Shown here in pieces: positions 11,422-23,788 of a DNA stretch of 64,000 nucleotides. The notes beneath the pieces are model-generated. The model saw nothing but the letters and a program-made list of their open reading frames with translations. It was not told where the DNA came from and did not search any database. This stretch comes from Hyperoodon ampullatus. Lineage: Eukaryota; Chordata; Mammalia; Artiodactyla; Ziphiidae. The position numbers were made by a program, and so were the translations under genes. Every line of letters starts with the position of its first letter. Position 1 is the first letter of the stretch. The stretch spans positions 98,416,942-98,480,941 of the forward strand of contig OX457056.1 of assembly GCA_949752795.1 (NCBI GenBank), written 5' to 3'.

Positions 11422-14352
11422 AAACCTACTGGGTAATCCCAAGAGCAGAATGAAAATGTCAGAGGAAAGAGTCAGAAAAACAATTGAGAAACATTGGGAA
11501 TAAAATTACCTACATCAGAGGGCTCTAGTGAAAAATGAAAACATTTGAGTTGTCACATCACCTGACATGTGGTTCTCAAAAAATGTTAGTTTCTACAGAC
11601 ACATGACAAATGCAAAATATCACTGTTAACAAAAGCTACTAGAATCAATTATTTCCCCAATTCTCCCTGGTTTGAAAAACCAAAATGTCTCTAAAGAAAT
11701 TTTTTAAATATTACTGCTATGTTAAGTGCTCATTATGTATATTTTTAACTTATTTTTATTGTGTTTCAGATAAATGAAGGCCTCTGGTGGTCATAATTCT
11801 TAGATTCTCTGGGGCAGTTTAGATACAAAACGTGAGAGACTTTACATTATATAAATTTGATATTTACCAATGTGAATTTTGACAAATAAATGATCTAATA
11901 TTAGATATCTTTATTTTGGAAAACAGTATAGTCATTTTTATTAGTAAATTTTATTATTAAATTTGAGTTTCTTCCTGTTATAATTTAGTGGAGTTCTAAC
12001 ATTCTTACATATATTTCACATCTTTCCTTCTCTTTCAACAAAGGCAAAGAGTTGTCCTGATGCATTTTCTAACAATGTTGTTCCATATATAATGTGGCTG
12101 AAGAAATCTTTGTTGGAGTGTACTCATTTTGTAAATGGAGAGTCTTTCATTATAATTACTCTTTTGAAATAAATGTTACCAGTGTTTTGAATGGTTTTGA
12201 GAAACTTGGTCTTGGGGCTGTTGAGGTCAACAATACCACTGAATGAACTGTCAGGTTGGAAACAGAAGCCAATCCTGGCTCTCTTTGCATCAGCATCCTT
12301 TGAGAAGGCTTTCTCACCATTAACATTTGCATGATAAATTTATGGACTCTGGTTCTACCAGCTTGATTGAACACATTGCATTTTGCTAAGAACAGCATGT
12401 CAACTAGCTCAGTCAGCATGCATATACATCTGGGAAAACTGCGACTGTTAGAATTGTGCTATGGGACTAAAAAGACAAGAAAAGCTTTGTCAGCTGTCAG
12501 TTAGACATTTCCTTCACTATCTATTTCACAGGTGATGGATGAAAAATGTTGCCAATATTCTATGTGGTATTTCATATATTACTTTTTGGACGCTTACAGC
12601 TCTGGAGGTAAAAAGAAGGTCAAGAAAAGGCACAGAAAGAGGAGAAATACTCACTTTCAGTCCTAGTATTTGAGGAACAAAATAAAATTATAAGCACAAA
12701 AAGTGTGTCTGAGAAAGCAGCTGGAGGTTGGTTGGCAGAAAGTAATGCTATATGGCAATGATTCGTTTTAGAAAAGATCATTAGTTCCTCTGTCACCTGC
12801 AAAAAACAGACAGGATATCTCCTAATATCGAACTTTTTACATTATCCGAAATAACTGCATGATCTCAACCCAATTCTGAAGACTTTAGGGGTTTGTCCAT
12901 AGGTCATTTCATTCTGTTTGAGAGTTAATTTTATTCTATTATCCATGTAATTTAGACAGAATTTAAGAAAATGATTAAAATATTCATTTGAACTTTCAAT
13001 TTAATTTTGCATGGTATAAACTGCATTGAAACTAGGTTTTTAAAATCTGAGACCAATGGTCACAATGACTAGAAATAAGAATATAAGTTTTGTTAAAACA
13101 AATTAAAGAAAAATGAAATGAAAAGAAAATCAGGCAAGTATTTTTTTATCTATTCCAGAAAGGGATTAGTTATCTTGTTAGCCATAAACGAGGATAAAGC
13201 CTTACTGCAGCATTGGGTATGTAATTTAAAATGGCTATATGGAGGTTTGATGTGACACAACTAATTTTGTTCTTGGACATCTAAATGCAGCTTACAAAGG
13301 AAATTATTACACTTTAAGTCTTTAGTACCAGTGACCTTTGAATGGAATGGGACATGAGGATGGGAATAGGGCTCGGGAATGTGTAGTAGGGCTGAGAGAA
13401 ATTGTGATGCTCAGTGATGATATGGAATTTCAAGTTCAGGTGAGGTTCAAGGTTGTAGTTGGGTCAGAAATTCCAGGTGTAAGCTTGGTTATTAAATAAA
13501 ATAATAATTTTTAATCCAAGACATTTTTCTTTTAGCATAGGCATCACAGATCGCTTTGCTCTGTATAAATCTTTATATTGTAGAATGACAACACAATTGA
13601 CGAGTGTATGTGTTTCCCTTGTGTGCTCATGAACACTTTTGGAAAGGAATTTATTTTCTAATCCTTAGACCAGCTTGCTTATATTTGTAGTCTCCTAGAA
13701 TAAAGGTATCATTTAAATCCACTGAAATATCTCCCACTGCAAATTCATAAAAGACAACAGTTGTAAACTTAGAGGGGAAGCACCTTGCCAAGTTGTCAAA
13801 GTCAGCATTAGAGTATTGTTCTTTTGAAATCATGGTCAAAAAAGGGGAAAAAAATTGCTAGAAAGCCAAGCCAGTGAGTACATTAATGGAGTATAATCAA
13901 GAATCAATACTTGGAGAAAAAACTTTACAATTTACAAAGTACTGAAAACAAGCAGAAAGAGAAGGAAAGCCTTTGGCCTGGGTATCCAGATATCAAACTG
14001 CATGAGAATAGCATAGACATCCTTTAGATAGAATCTAAAAACTAGTTCTGTGACACTTCTTCCCAGGACATGCAAATTTTACAGGCCTATTCTGCTCATC
14101 CTAAGGTTTTGTCTTGCTATACGTTGAAGCAAATAAATTGCTGGTTTGGAGACTTGCATGTCATCCAGGACTTATTAGGGATAGCATATTTGTATTATAT
14201 AATATTAGAGGTTATGAAGGAAGTGCCTAGTAACCAAAATACATTTGGAAACTCTTACAATAAAGTAATCATGAGGCATTATGGGTGAATTGTTTACTTG
14301 AGGAAAGAAAATCATGGTAAATATTAAAGTTTCTAAATAGTTTTTTTAATTC
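11422..14352. other. no recognised feature
   Basis: Almost 3 kb of AT-rich sequence without a clear family assignment. The open frame at 12156-12419 (-, 87 codons) and another at 13651-13839 (-) were inspected. Neither shows a recognisable domain, start context or intact neighbouring exon. Confidence 0.5.
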
Positions 14353-14420
14353 CACTTCTCTCTTTTCCTCCCTTTCTCCCTCTCTCTCCTTCTTCCTCTT
14401 ATCTTTTTCTCCCTCTTTCT
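14353..14420. repeat. pyrimidine-rich (CT)n-like tract
   Basis: Almost pure C/T on the + strand (cttttcctccctttctccct and similar), about 68 bp. Confidence 0.85.
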
Positions 14421-14756
14421 GTTAAACTCAGAATTCAGTTTAGCCTTCCTTTATGGTACATGATCTCTCAGATTCTACTTTCAGAGTGATTTGTTAGTGG
14501 GTCCTAGTCAGCTGTGGACGTACCCCTGCTTTTAAAGCCTTGTAGGAACAGGACACAAAAAAGAAATAGGCCATTTCTTATTTAGTTAGAGTAGGCCTTC
14601 AAAGCTCACATAAACTCCAGCTCAGTACACTGGAGTAGCAAATTATACAGAAGTTTGAAGTGAAAGACCTCACTTGTAATAATAAGAACAGTTTCCTGGA
14701 ATACATTTTGAGATATATAACTAATCATTAAAATGGTAGGTATCACATATTTTTCT

Positions 14757-14910
14757 TAGCAGTAGGAGTATTATTATCATTATCTTCATTTGATAGATGT
14801 TGACTATTGAGTCATACAGATATTAATTAGCACAAAATTACAGGTAGTACATGTTGTCGGCACTAGGTTCCTGAGTCCATTCTCTTAACTTCTGTGCTCC
14901 ACTGCCCAAC
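14757..14910 (-). mobile_element. MIR SINE, antisense
   Basis: Antisense MIR order: 'gtaggagtattattatcatta', 'ttcatttgatagatg', 'cacaaaattacaggtag', and 'gagtccattctcttaact', matching the tRNA-related A/B box end at the right. Confidence 0.65.
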
Positions 14911-14942
14911 TTTCATTTAATAGTTAGTGGATGTCTCACATT

Positions 14943-15112
14943 GTTCTCAATATTTTAATATGTATTAACAGTTTAAATCTTCACAGAACCTAGGAAATAG
15001 GGGCTATTAGTCTTCCAATTTTGCAGATAAGTAAACTAAAACATTTATCCAATATGTGATAGATATGGAATATAAGCCAAGAGAGTTTGGCTCCAGAGCT
15101 TGATAATCTTAG
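14943..15112 (-). mobile_element. MIR SINE, antisense
   Basis: A second MIR next to the first in the same orientation: 'aatatgtattaacagtttaaatcttcacagaac', 'ccaattttgcagataagtaaact', 'tttggctccagagctt'. The landmarks are collinear with the antisense MIR consensus. Confidence 0.75.
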
Positions 15113-15189
15113 CTTGTAGGAGGCTAGTATTTAAGAGTGGAATTTAATTTTTGAATAAATGAGAACATATCTAAGAGGTTCTTGACATG

Positions 15190-15290
15190 GAAAATTGAAA
15201 TAAAGTCATACAGTTCCTGTCTTTAAGGAGCTCACAGTCTAGTAAAAACAATTATAGAGAATACTTGGAAAAAGTATTAGATGAGAAAAA
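15190..15290 (-). mobile_element. L2 LINE 3' fragment, antisense
   Basis: 'gttcctgtctttaaggagctcacagtctagt' is the typical antisense L2 phrase, followed by an A-rich stretch. Confidence 0.5.
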
Positions 15291-15914
15291 TCAGTCTTGA
15301 GATTTATATACGCATTCTACAAGGGGTTTTTGAGCACAATGTTAGAATTTTGCAGTTGGGAAAATATCCCTGCCAATATGTGCCCTTTTAGATTTAAAAA
15401 TAAAGTATTATGCCTCAAATATCTTTAACTCTACTCTAAAATTCTTTGTTTTAAGCAGGAAACTTCTAAGTATGAGGAACGACAGACACAAGTGGTTTGA
15501 GAGCTAAAAACATTGGATTAATTATTACTCTTATTTAAAAAGGAAGGTGAAGAAAAATGTGAATTTTTAAATTGATATTTAGAAAGTTTGTTACTTTTAT
15601 ACTTATTCTCTATATTATCATTAAAAGATTTGAGCTTATAACTTTTTACTAAAGAGTCAAATGTCTTTTCTACTCTATTAAAATAATGTTTCAGTCTCTC
15701 CAAGGATCATTGCTGATCACCTCAAGATTATCAATACTTATAATAGGTGATTTCACTTGTTAGAGTGCTATCTTTACTTAAAAAATTTTCATGTAAATAT
15801 GTAAGTCAGTCATCCCAGTTTAAAAAATAATTTAGTCAGTTGACTGTAACTTCATAAATCTAGCTCCAGTCAACTCAAAAGATTTCCTTAAAATTAGATG
15901 CATATATAAAATTC

Positions 15915-15945
<31 letters not shown>

Positions 15946-17017
15946 AAAATGAATAAAATGAAAAATTGACTTCAGAATCACAATCAGACACCTAATTTTC
16001 AATGATACTTTCAACCGGAAGTTATCATTGCTAGACTTAACCTCAATGTTATAGGGCTAAAAAGCACTGAAGACTTAATCAGCTTCATGCTACTGATGTA
16101 TTAGCTCAGACATTAACAATCAGTTGGAACTTGTATATTTGAGAAAGACCTCCTCATTGAGTGATACAAATTTCAGTGATTTCTGAAACCATTACAATTT
16201 AAGAACTACTGTTATTTGTTCTTCCCAGGACATCGTAAAAGATACCATTTCTGCGTGTGGGTCTTGTTCTTCCTAAAGAATGTGGCTATTTAATTACCTG
16301 TATTTCTGATTATTAATGCAGCTTAATGTAGGTATATGTTTCTGTATTTAACATCTGCAAATGTTTACACAATCTCCTTACATAAACTTAAAGTTTCTGA
16401 GAACAAATGATAAAATGTTAATATACATTTAAGGTCTTGATGCTCTAGCTGAGTTGGATATATTACCTCTAATCGCCAAACAATCATGCTAGGTGAGAAA
16501 CCTGAGAAGCAGAGAAATAAAGTAGCCAGAGTCACTGGGGTTTTAATCCAACTCTCTGTGATTTTTAAGTCTGTACATGACATCTTATTGCTGCTCATAA
16601 AAGGAGATATAATTTGCTTATCTCTAGTCTAGACTGAAGTTATTAGGAAATAGATTAATTCCATAAAGCTGATTTTCAGATTTCATAAAAATGTGAGCAT
16701 ATTAAGACGGAGAGAATACAAACACACACACTCGCCTTTCAGACTTAATACAGTTCTGGAAAATGCCAGTTTTATCAAATAAATTTATACTCCCACTTTG
16801 GAATAAGAAACTGTAAAAAGGGATACTAAATAATATATCAAATAAAGTTATACCTGTCCTAAAATATGTCACTGTATAAAGAGGAACTGATTGCTCAAAC
16901 TATGTATCAAAAGCTAAAAGGATATTGACATGTAGGTTGTTTTGGCGTTTCTATGCTTGTATATTGAAATATTAAGCTATATTCTAATAAGCCCCTAATG
17001 TTAATAAGATACCTAAC
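15291..17017. other. no recognised gene; one AT microsatellite
   Basis: AT-rich sequence. A TA-rich microsatellite lies at 15914-15946. Nothing else is assignable. The 77-codon frame at 16365-16598 (-) has no known motif. Confidence 0.5.
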
Positions 17018-17112
17018 TTTCAGTCCTGCCTTTACCATAAATTATGTGATTAGACAAGTCATTTAATTTCCCTGGACCTCAAGTTCATCATTTATAAAAT
17101 GAAACACTTGAT
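17018..17112 (+). mobile_element. MIR SINE fragment
   Basis: 'cctgcctttaccataaattatgtgattagacaagtcatttaat' then 'cctcaagttcatcatttataaaatg' are the MIR core and its downstream part in sense. Confidence 0.7.
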
Positions 17113-17230
17113 TTGAAGCCCATATTTATCTTGAAAAATATCTGATTTTATTAGAATAATTGCTAGTGGCTGTTTGAATTTATTTACAAAGTGTATACAC
17201 GTTGAAACCAAAAGTGGTAAATTCCAGCTT

Positions 17231-17234
17231 ATAC

Positions 17235-17294
<60 letters not shown>
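17231..17294. repeat. (AT)n microsatellite
   Basis: About 56 bp of pure AT preceded by atacatatac. The length suggests a polymorphic locus. Confidence 0.95.
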
Positions 17295-17297
<3 letters not shown>

Positions 17298-18369
17298 TTT
17301 CACTAAATATTCACCATGTTACTTTAAGGCTGTAGTAAATTAATGATAGCCATAATTTTTTACCCTCTTCACTTCAATAAATTTGGTTTATGTTCCCTCT
17401 TAAATACTGAAAGTCTGTGATTGCTTTGACCAATGGAATAGGGTAGAAGTTACACGGTGCCAGCTTCTGGTTCCAGGTCTTATGACTGACATATTTCATT
17501 ACCTGTCTCTAGGAATACTTCCTTTTAGGACTCAACCTCTATTACCATGAGCTCTCCTTACAGAGTAGAGTAAATTTCTATAGCTGAGCCATAATATCTT
17601 CCTTCTCTCTTCTTTCTCCTCCTCCTCCTTTTCTCCTCCTTCTCCTAAATTTAAATTGGTTGTATATGATTTTTTTGATGTAATTGAGTCTATACATGTG
17701 TATCAGACTATTAGTTTCCTTATACTTTAAGAGACTACATAGCATATGGGAAGTCTTGGGGTTTGGAATCCTAATCTGGGGCTTGATATGCTCTTGTGCC
17801 ATTTATTATCTTTAGGCATTTGTCGTTTACTTAACAATTCTACCAATCAGGTTTTTTATTTGTTAAAAATTTCATCAGTAATTTGCAGTGATGATTAGAC
17901 AATGGAATTTATTTGTTGATAGTAAAACTTTCCTTGAAGAATTGAAGTGAAATTAAATGAAAGCATTTGTCTAAAGCTCCCAGTAAGCATCAGACAGTGA
18001 ATAATGGTAGCTTCCATTTCTCCTATTGCTTTTATTAATAACAATATTTTTACATGTAAGTAATAGTTAAAATGGGACAACAAGGTGACTTCTTTCAAAG
18101 ATTTATTTTTATGGTGGTATTTCTTGTTTTAGAATGAATGGAAATATAAATGATTGAATCTGACAATAAACAATAGAATATATATATTACCAGCAGACTG
18201 AAAGATTCATTTGGATTCTGCTATTCAGAAGACTGAATAACTGGTATGAAATATTTATAAACCTTAATTTTAAAATGATGTCTACAAGGCAACTCTGACT
18301 GTTTCTTGAAAGAACACATCTATGGTAGACAAGATACCGTATACTTTTATGAATATCCAATACATTGGC
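17295..18369. other. no recognised feature; short TCC/CTT tract
   Basis: AT-rich sequence. A pyrimidine-rich run of TCC/CTT units sits at 17598-17646 and drives an Arg/Gly-rich antisense frame at 17578-17802. No gene is recognised. Confidence 0.5.
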
Positions 18370-18900
18370 AAGAGATGCAGCGCTAAATTCTCATTTTAGA
18401 GTGGGCGTCCTAAGACCACTCCAAGCATAATTGTGTTACATGAGTTTCCTGGAACAGATCATGAAATGGGGGGTAGAAAGTAGAAGCTTTGTTGCAGAAT
18501 GCTCTTGGAATACACATCGTAAAGAAGTGAGAAATTAGGATTAGACAGAGGGAGAAACTGACCAACAATATGGTGACAACGGGGAGATTCAGCTGACTCT
18601 CTGAGGAGCTCTGGAGTTGGGATGAGCTTTCATCTTTGTCCCAAATTTAGGCACGGGAGTTAGACATATATATCCCCTCCCTACCATTGGCCAGCAGCTG
18701 ATCTCAGGCTGCATTCTAGGAAGGGCATCATCTTGAGCTATGCAGATCCCTGTGGCTGAAGGCAATTCCCAGTTGAGTGATGCAGCTGTGAATGGTCTCA
18801 GCCTTGCTATTCCCATAAACTGGGAAAATGAGTGCCTAGGGGGCCTCAAAGAGGGAATCTGGACAGTTTCACAATATCCACTACGATACCATGGATCCAA
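18370..18900. other. unassigned block of higher GC, possibly an old LTR or repeat
   Basis: The block is visibly less AT-rich than its surroundings and has overlapping open frames on both strands (18589-18900 -, 103 codons; 18740-18943 +, 67 codons). Text such as 'ttggccagcagctgatctcagg' resembles sequence of ancient mammalian LTRs as I remember them, but I cannot name the family. No protein domain is recognised. Confidence 0.35.
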
Positions 18901-18930
18901 AATAATTTTAAAAGATTTATTAAGATTAGC

Positions 18931-20727
18931 AATTTTTTTCTAAAGCATGTTTACAAAAATTATCAAATAAATATATTTGATAAAACTTAGGAAAATGCTT
19001 AAAATCAAAATTAGGAAAAATAATGTGTTCCTTATACAATTACAACTGTATTTGAAGTGGCCAGAAATGTAATACAGATCTCTGAAAGACATTTTTTTTC
19101 CCAAACGAGGGCCCCAATGATGTACTACACTGTAATTAACACTGAAATTCTGGGAACCACTTTATCATTTCCAGGCACTATAGTTCCAAAGCTGGGAAGT
19201 GAACACTGTACATGAGATGATTGATTTCCCAAGGATTCCAACGGGCTGAAGTTCCCTTCATTATGCAAATTAATAAAATTCAAACTATACAAAATATATA
19301 TTAGTCATTGATGATTAATTCATCCATATCTGGGTACTGAGAGTCTGGGTTACTTAAGCCACACAGATTTTTTAACCTTTTCCATTTAGAAAGATTTTGT
19401 ATATACACATTCTCCTTCATAGTTATAATTCTATACTGGTAAAAATTGTAAGGAAACTCTAAAACTTTCATATATTGTGAAAATAATTCAGTATTTATAG
19501 ATAATTTTTGATGTCTTAAGAAGAAGAAAATCAAATGGAGATGATGGTTATTGTATTATTTGGGGGACAACATAAAACAAGCATTTAAAAAGTACTGTTA
19601 TATAAAACTATAATTTTTCTCTGTGCACAAAACTAAAAATCAAATAAGTAATATAAGATTCTACTCTGTAAAAAGTGCTTGTCAAACATTTACAATTAAT
19701 AACTCTAAGAGTAAAGGGAAAGAAACATACTTCAGCAATATCAGTATATCACAGTGCAAAGTGGCCACCAACCAAGCATTACTTTGAAATGCCCTGCTGT
19801 AACTGGGGGTCCTCCTTTCTCCTCCAAACTTAGTTTAATATAGAGCAAATCCGACCACAGCTGTATTCAAACTCTCTAGTAACATGACCCTGCAGGAGGA
19901 TGATCTTTGGCATTAACCCCCATCAAAATGAGAGTTCCACAAATTGAGAAGCCAATTCCCAGGAAAAACAGTAGAAAATGTGGTTGGAGGTGAGGAGAAA
20001 AATTAAGTTTTAAATGTTTAATAGTACTGACCTACTGAACAACATTTTAATTATTTTATATAACAAATCCAACCAGTTAAGGGCAGAGTTGTAATTTATG
20101 ACAATTAGCATAGTGTAATGCCCTAGTTCCCTATATTTGCTTCAAGGAACTAGTTTTTCCTGTATGTTATTGACATACATAAAACAAACATAATCATCCT
20201 CTCTTTGTGCTTAACATGCCATACACTGAAACCTCTTTGAAGAGAATCTATCTCTATCTACCTCTATCTATACCTATAGATTTATGTCAGTATTTAACTA
20301 TTAGCAAGCTTATGAGACAGTGATGTTGATAATAATACCTCAGATAGAACTAAAGGTTTTGGGGCTTTGAGATCAGAAAACAGAATTATGTTAGATTTAG
20401 CTCGGAATATATGCCTATATAAGTTTGCTTGAGTTAGATTAAAATGAGAACTGTAATAAGTGGGTTTAGCAAGAGCTTCCTAGGTTGTTATTTTATGTAC
20501 TCGGTACACCCTTAACTGCCACATGGCAGAAAGGTCTTAAGAATCTAGTTTAGGAAAATGAAAGAGAAGATTGAAGCAATTGTTTAGATCATCTGATCTA
20601 AAAGAAAACATCTTTGTCTCAATCCTTTGGTATTTCAAGTGTAATGTGATCAATGTTCCCCATGACTATTGTGGTCATTATTATTGTTATCATTAATTTC
20701 CTCTTTATTTAATTCTCTTCTCTGAAA

Positions 20728-20730
<3 letters not shown>
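18931..20730. other. no recognised feature
   Basis: AT-rich with moderately complex sequence at 19080-19260 and 19740-20000. A TCTA-rich run lies at 20246-20282. No gene or family is recognised. Confidence 0.5.
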
Positions 20731-20784
<54 letters not shown>

Positions 20785-20790
20785 CATATT
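20731..20790. repeat. (TA)n microsatellite
   Basis: About 48 bp of pure TA followed by catatacatatt. Confidence 0.95.
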
Positions 20791-21744
20791 AAAATCCAGC
20801 TACATTTTCTGAGTGTAAATTCTGAATATCACTTACATGACCTAAACTACATAACAGTTTGAATAGAAAAACTAATGTGATTAATACAGTTAAGACTAAA
20901 TTTTGGTCTTAGATTCTCAGGAAGTAGCTTATAAACTTACAAAACCTGCAAAATAGTTATTTTCTTATCTAATTATAATACAAGTTTATTTATATCTAAA
21001 GAATATATAAATTTATTAAGCTAGAGTAATCAATATATTCTAAATACTTTGAAAGAAAAATGCTATGTTCCCATCTATCACAACATATAATTTCAACTAT
21101 TTTTGTATGTTATCTTTATTATTGAAACACTGCTATTGCTTCTCCCATATTCTATTTCATTGTAACATATAAAATAGTCTTGTCAGTTAAAAAATAATAT
21201 AAATATGACACAAAATAAATGACATTAGAGTAGGCTTATTCTTGTGCCTGATTTCCATAAATGTGAGAGCTGTGAGGACAGTATTCTCCTGACAAGCATA
21301 GACATTAAGAAAGTTGACCTTTGCTTGCTTTTGTAGATGAAGACTGTTGTCCATACTATCTTCTTTATAATGGACATTTTATTTATCAATTTGGTCTAAA
21401 ATCTGCTTGGTGTAAAAGAGGACCACAGCATGTATGGTGGTCCAGGTGTCAAAGGTAGAAAAACCCATCTCAGATCTCATGGAGCCTAACTCTTGTTTAT
21501 ACAGTTTATATAGTTGGAGGACAGAGCCAGTCCCTGCCTGAATTCACGTTCTGCTCTATGGGAGTCAGGAAGCAGTGAGTTCACAAATCTCTTAATCTTA
21601 TAATTGCGTAGGATGTTTGCAGCCACTCTCCTAATCTAGTTAATATCAAAAAGGGATTGTAATTTCCCTTCTACTTACTGAGTCAGAGACAAAGCCTCAG
21701 CTCTTCTCACAACATGGAGTATGCCACCTGCTCTAGCTGCACCC
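20791..21744. other. no recognised feature
   Basis: AT-rich to mixed sequence. No family, RNA gene or coding pattern recognised. Confidence 0.5.
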
Positions 21745-21925
21745 AATTGAGTTCAAATCCTGCCTTCACAGGCTAGATGTATTAGGAGCCAGGTAACCAC
21801 TAGAATTTCTGTGCTAGTAAAATAGTTTATAGTGATGTCAGTTTTAAAGGTAGGTTACCTATCTTTAAAGAGTACTTGGCATTTTGCAAGGACTTAATAA
21901 TTACTAACTGTAATCATAGTCTTCC
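21745..21925 (+). mobile_element. MIR SINE
   Basis: Contains 'gagttcaaatcctgccttcaca' (B-box region of the MIR tRNA-like head), and at the other end 'cttggcattttgcaaggacttaataa', matching the MIR 3' part. The middle is decayed. Confidence 0.6.
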
Positions 21926-22559
21926 CCCCACATCCTATAATAATGATTTACATTTATAAATTAAATAAATTGAATCTTGCTTTTCCAAAAAAACCGCATT
22001 GTTACAATTTTCCTTATATATACAGAGGGAACATTTTACAGAAGATGAAGATGTGTTTCTTTTCCCTTCCCTCAGAACTTATGCTAACACTCAAAAAAAA
22101 ATGACATCCAATGTGACATTAATGCATAGATCCTGTATGAGAGAGTTGAGCTAACCACAGGGCATTTATTTAAAAGGAGAGCATCCTATCATACTTCGCT
22201 AATGCTACATTGGTATTGAAAGCTAGCATTTCCTAGCCTTTTCCTGTTATGTCATGGCACAGTAAATTATAATTTTCAAGATTACAGGGACTTTGTCTTT
22301 TTGTAAATTGATTAACACTTAATGCTTAGAATGGTGGGTCTTTAATAATTATGTGTTGTTAGGAAATAGAACTATAAGAAACACTTTCTTTTTGTTTCTT
22401 ACAGTGTTTAGCAAAATGTCTAGCAAATAGTAAATAAATAGTATTAGTTGCCTGTTATTATTTTGGGGTACCTTTGATTTGTCTCAATTTTCTTATCTGT
22501 AAAAAAGGTATAATATTATCTATTATTTTCTTAAAATCTTTTTTTTTTTCAAAATCAAA
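21926..22559. other. mostly unassigned; short MIR-like piece
   Basis: Around 22470-22530 'tttgtctcaattttcttatctgtaaaaaagg' resembles the sense MIR core end. The rest is AT-rich and unassigned. Confidence 0.4.
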
Positions 22560-22940
22560 GTCATCCTCCTCTGTTCACAGTGTCTTCAAACTCTATTAAC
22601 TTTACTTACTGGTATGAGTGTTATAGCACCCTGATTTTCCTTTGGAGACTCCAAATCCTCCCTTACAGACCAAGTGCATTTGGGATCTTATTCCATCCAT
22701 AACTGTAAATCTGCAAGATCCAGGCCTGGATGCATAAAACAACTTTCATGAATTTTGCTAAAATTTTTGGGAAAGACTTGCTCTGTTTGGACTCAGCTTC
22801 TAAACTGAAGGATTGGTCTTGCTGTCTCTTAGTGGAGCAGGCTGCTGAGCGGGACAAATAAATCAATAGGAAAGCAAAGCTGAAAGATACCGAGTCCTGG
22901 TCACACTGTCTGAATATCTAAAGCCAAATGAACTTCAGTG
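22560..22940 (+). repeat. ancient interspersed repeat, family not named (copy A)
   Basis: Features 'atagcaccctgattttccttt' near the left and 'gcaaagctgaaagatacc...gtctgaatatctaaagcc' at the right. I remember this arrangement from a common mammalian repeat whose name I cannot give with confidence. A related, more decayed copy appears at about 59890-60345. The antisense 67-codon frame at 22663-22866 falls inside and is not considered real. Confidence 0.4.
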
Positions 22941-22962
22941 AATTTCATTGTTTTTTTTACCT

Positions 22963-23140
22963 CAAGCTCAGCAAACTTTTTCCTTGAAGAGTTAGATTGT
23001 AAATATTTTAGGCTTTGTGCCCCATATAGTATCAGGTGCAACTATTCAACTCGGATGATGGTATGGCTGTTTGCAAGAAAACTTGATTTGTGAAGACAGG
23101 TGGCAGGGTAAATTTGGCCCTGGATCATTTAGTGACTCCT
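22963..23140 (+). mobile_element. MER20 (hAT-Charlie non-autonomous DNA transposon)
   Basis: 'cagcaaactttttccttgaag', 'tagattgtaaatattttaggctttgtgcccc', 'gcaactattcaactc', then 'gtatggctgt' and 'ggtaaatttggccctgg' follow MER20 in order, with a central deletion relative to the copy at 4063. Confidence 0.85.
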
Positions 23141-23692
23141 GCCTCACCCTGACAAAGTAGTTTCTTTAGCTGGCAACCAAAGCAGTTTTAACTAATATCC
23201 CTTATATCAGGCAATGGATTAATAGAGTTTTAGGCTAGGAACTTGAAAGTCATTATTTAAACATTTTCCCTGCCTGGTTCCTCTGAACAACAAATCAATA
23301 AGGGCCAGAGCTTTTGTCTTTCCCAAATGCTCTCTCAATTTCTTTGTTCTTTCTAACCTCATCTCAAATTTGTTATTCCAAATCATCATCATCTCCTGCT
23401 TGGAGTTCTTCAAAAACTTTTTACATATTTTTTTGTGTGTCCAGGATTAACCCCTCCAATTATGTTCCATACTGAAGGCCTTATGATGTTTCTATAATGC
23501 ATATATTTGCATATCAAACTCATATCTGGGTGACCTGTTATGAACCCTCAACTTGGTTATATCTCCTGTCATAAAACATATTATTTGATTTGTATATTAA
23601 AAATTGTTCCTGTTGCCAGAATGAACTTCTGTATTCTTTCTAATACCCACACTTTCATGTATTTTCTAACTTTATTCTCTGTGGCTTTGCTC

Positions 23693-23694
<2 letters not shown>
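23141..23694. other. no recognised gene; possible small L1 piece
   Basis: AT-rich. The stretch at 23632-23678 is about 90% identical to 26088-26134, which lies inside an antisense L1M. It is therefore probably a small L1M remnant too. Confidence 0.4.

Positions 23695-23780
<86 letters not shown>
23695..23780. repeat. compound (CT)n(AT)n microsatellite
   Basis: About 44 bp of CT directly joined to about 42 bp of AT, both uninterrupted. It gives rise to Ser-Leu / Tyr-Ile and Arg-Glu repeat frames on the two strands (23540-23818, 23691-23897) that are not genes. Confidence 0.97.

Positions 23781-23788
<8 letters not shown>

Noticed and set aside
12156..12419. 87-codon antisense frame, considered as a processed pseudogene or ABC-transporter remnant
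   Set aside because: Another frame of this segment gives a faint ABCA-like phrase (RIGFCFQPD), but there is no Walker A, no signature motif and no extended similarity. I treat it as chance.
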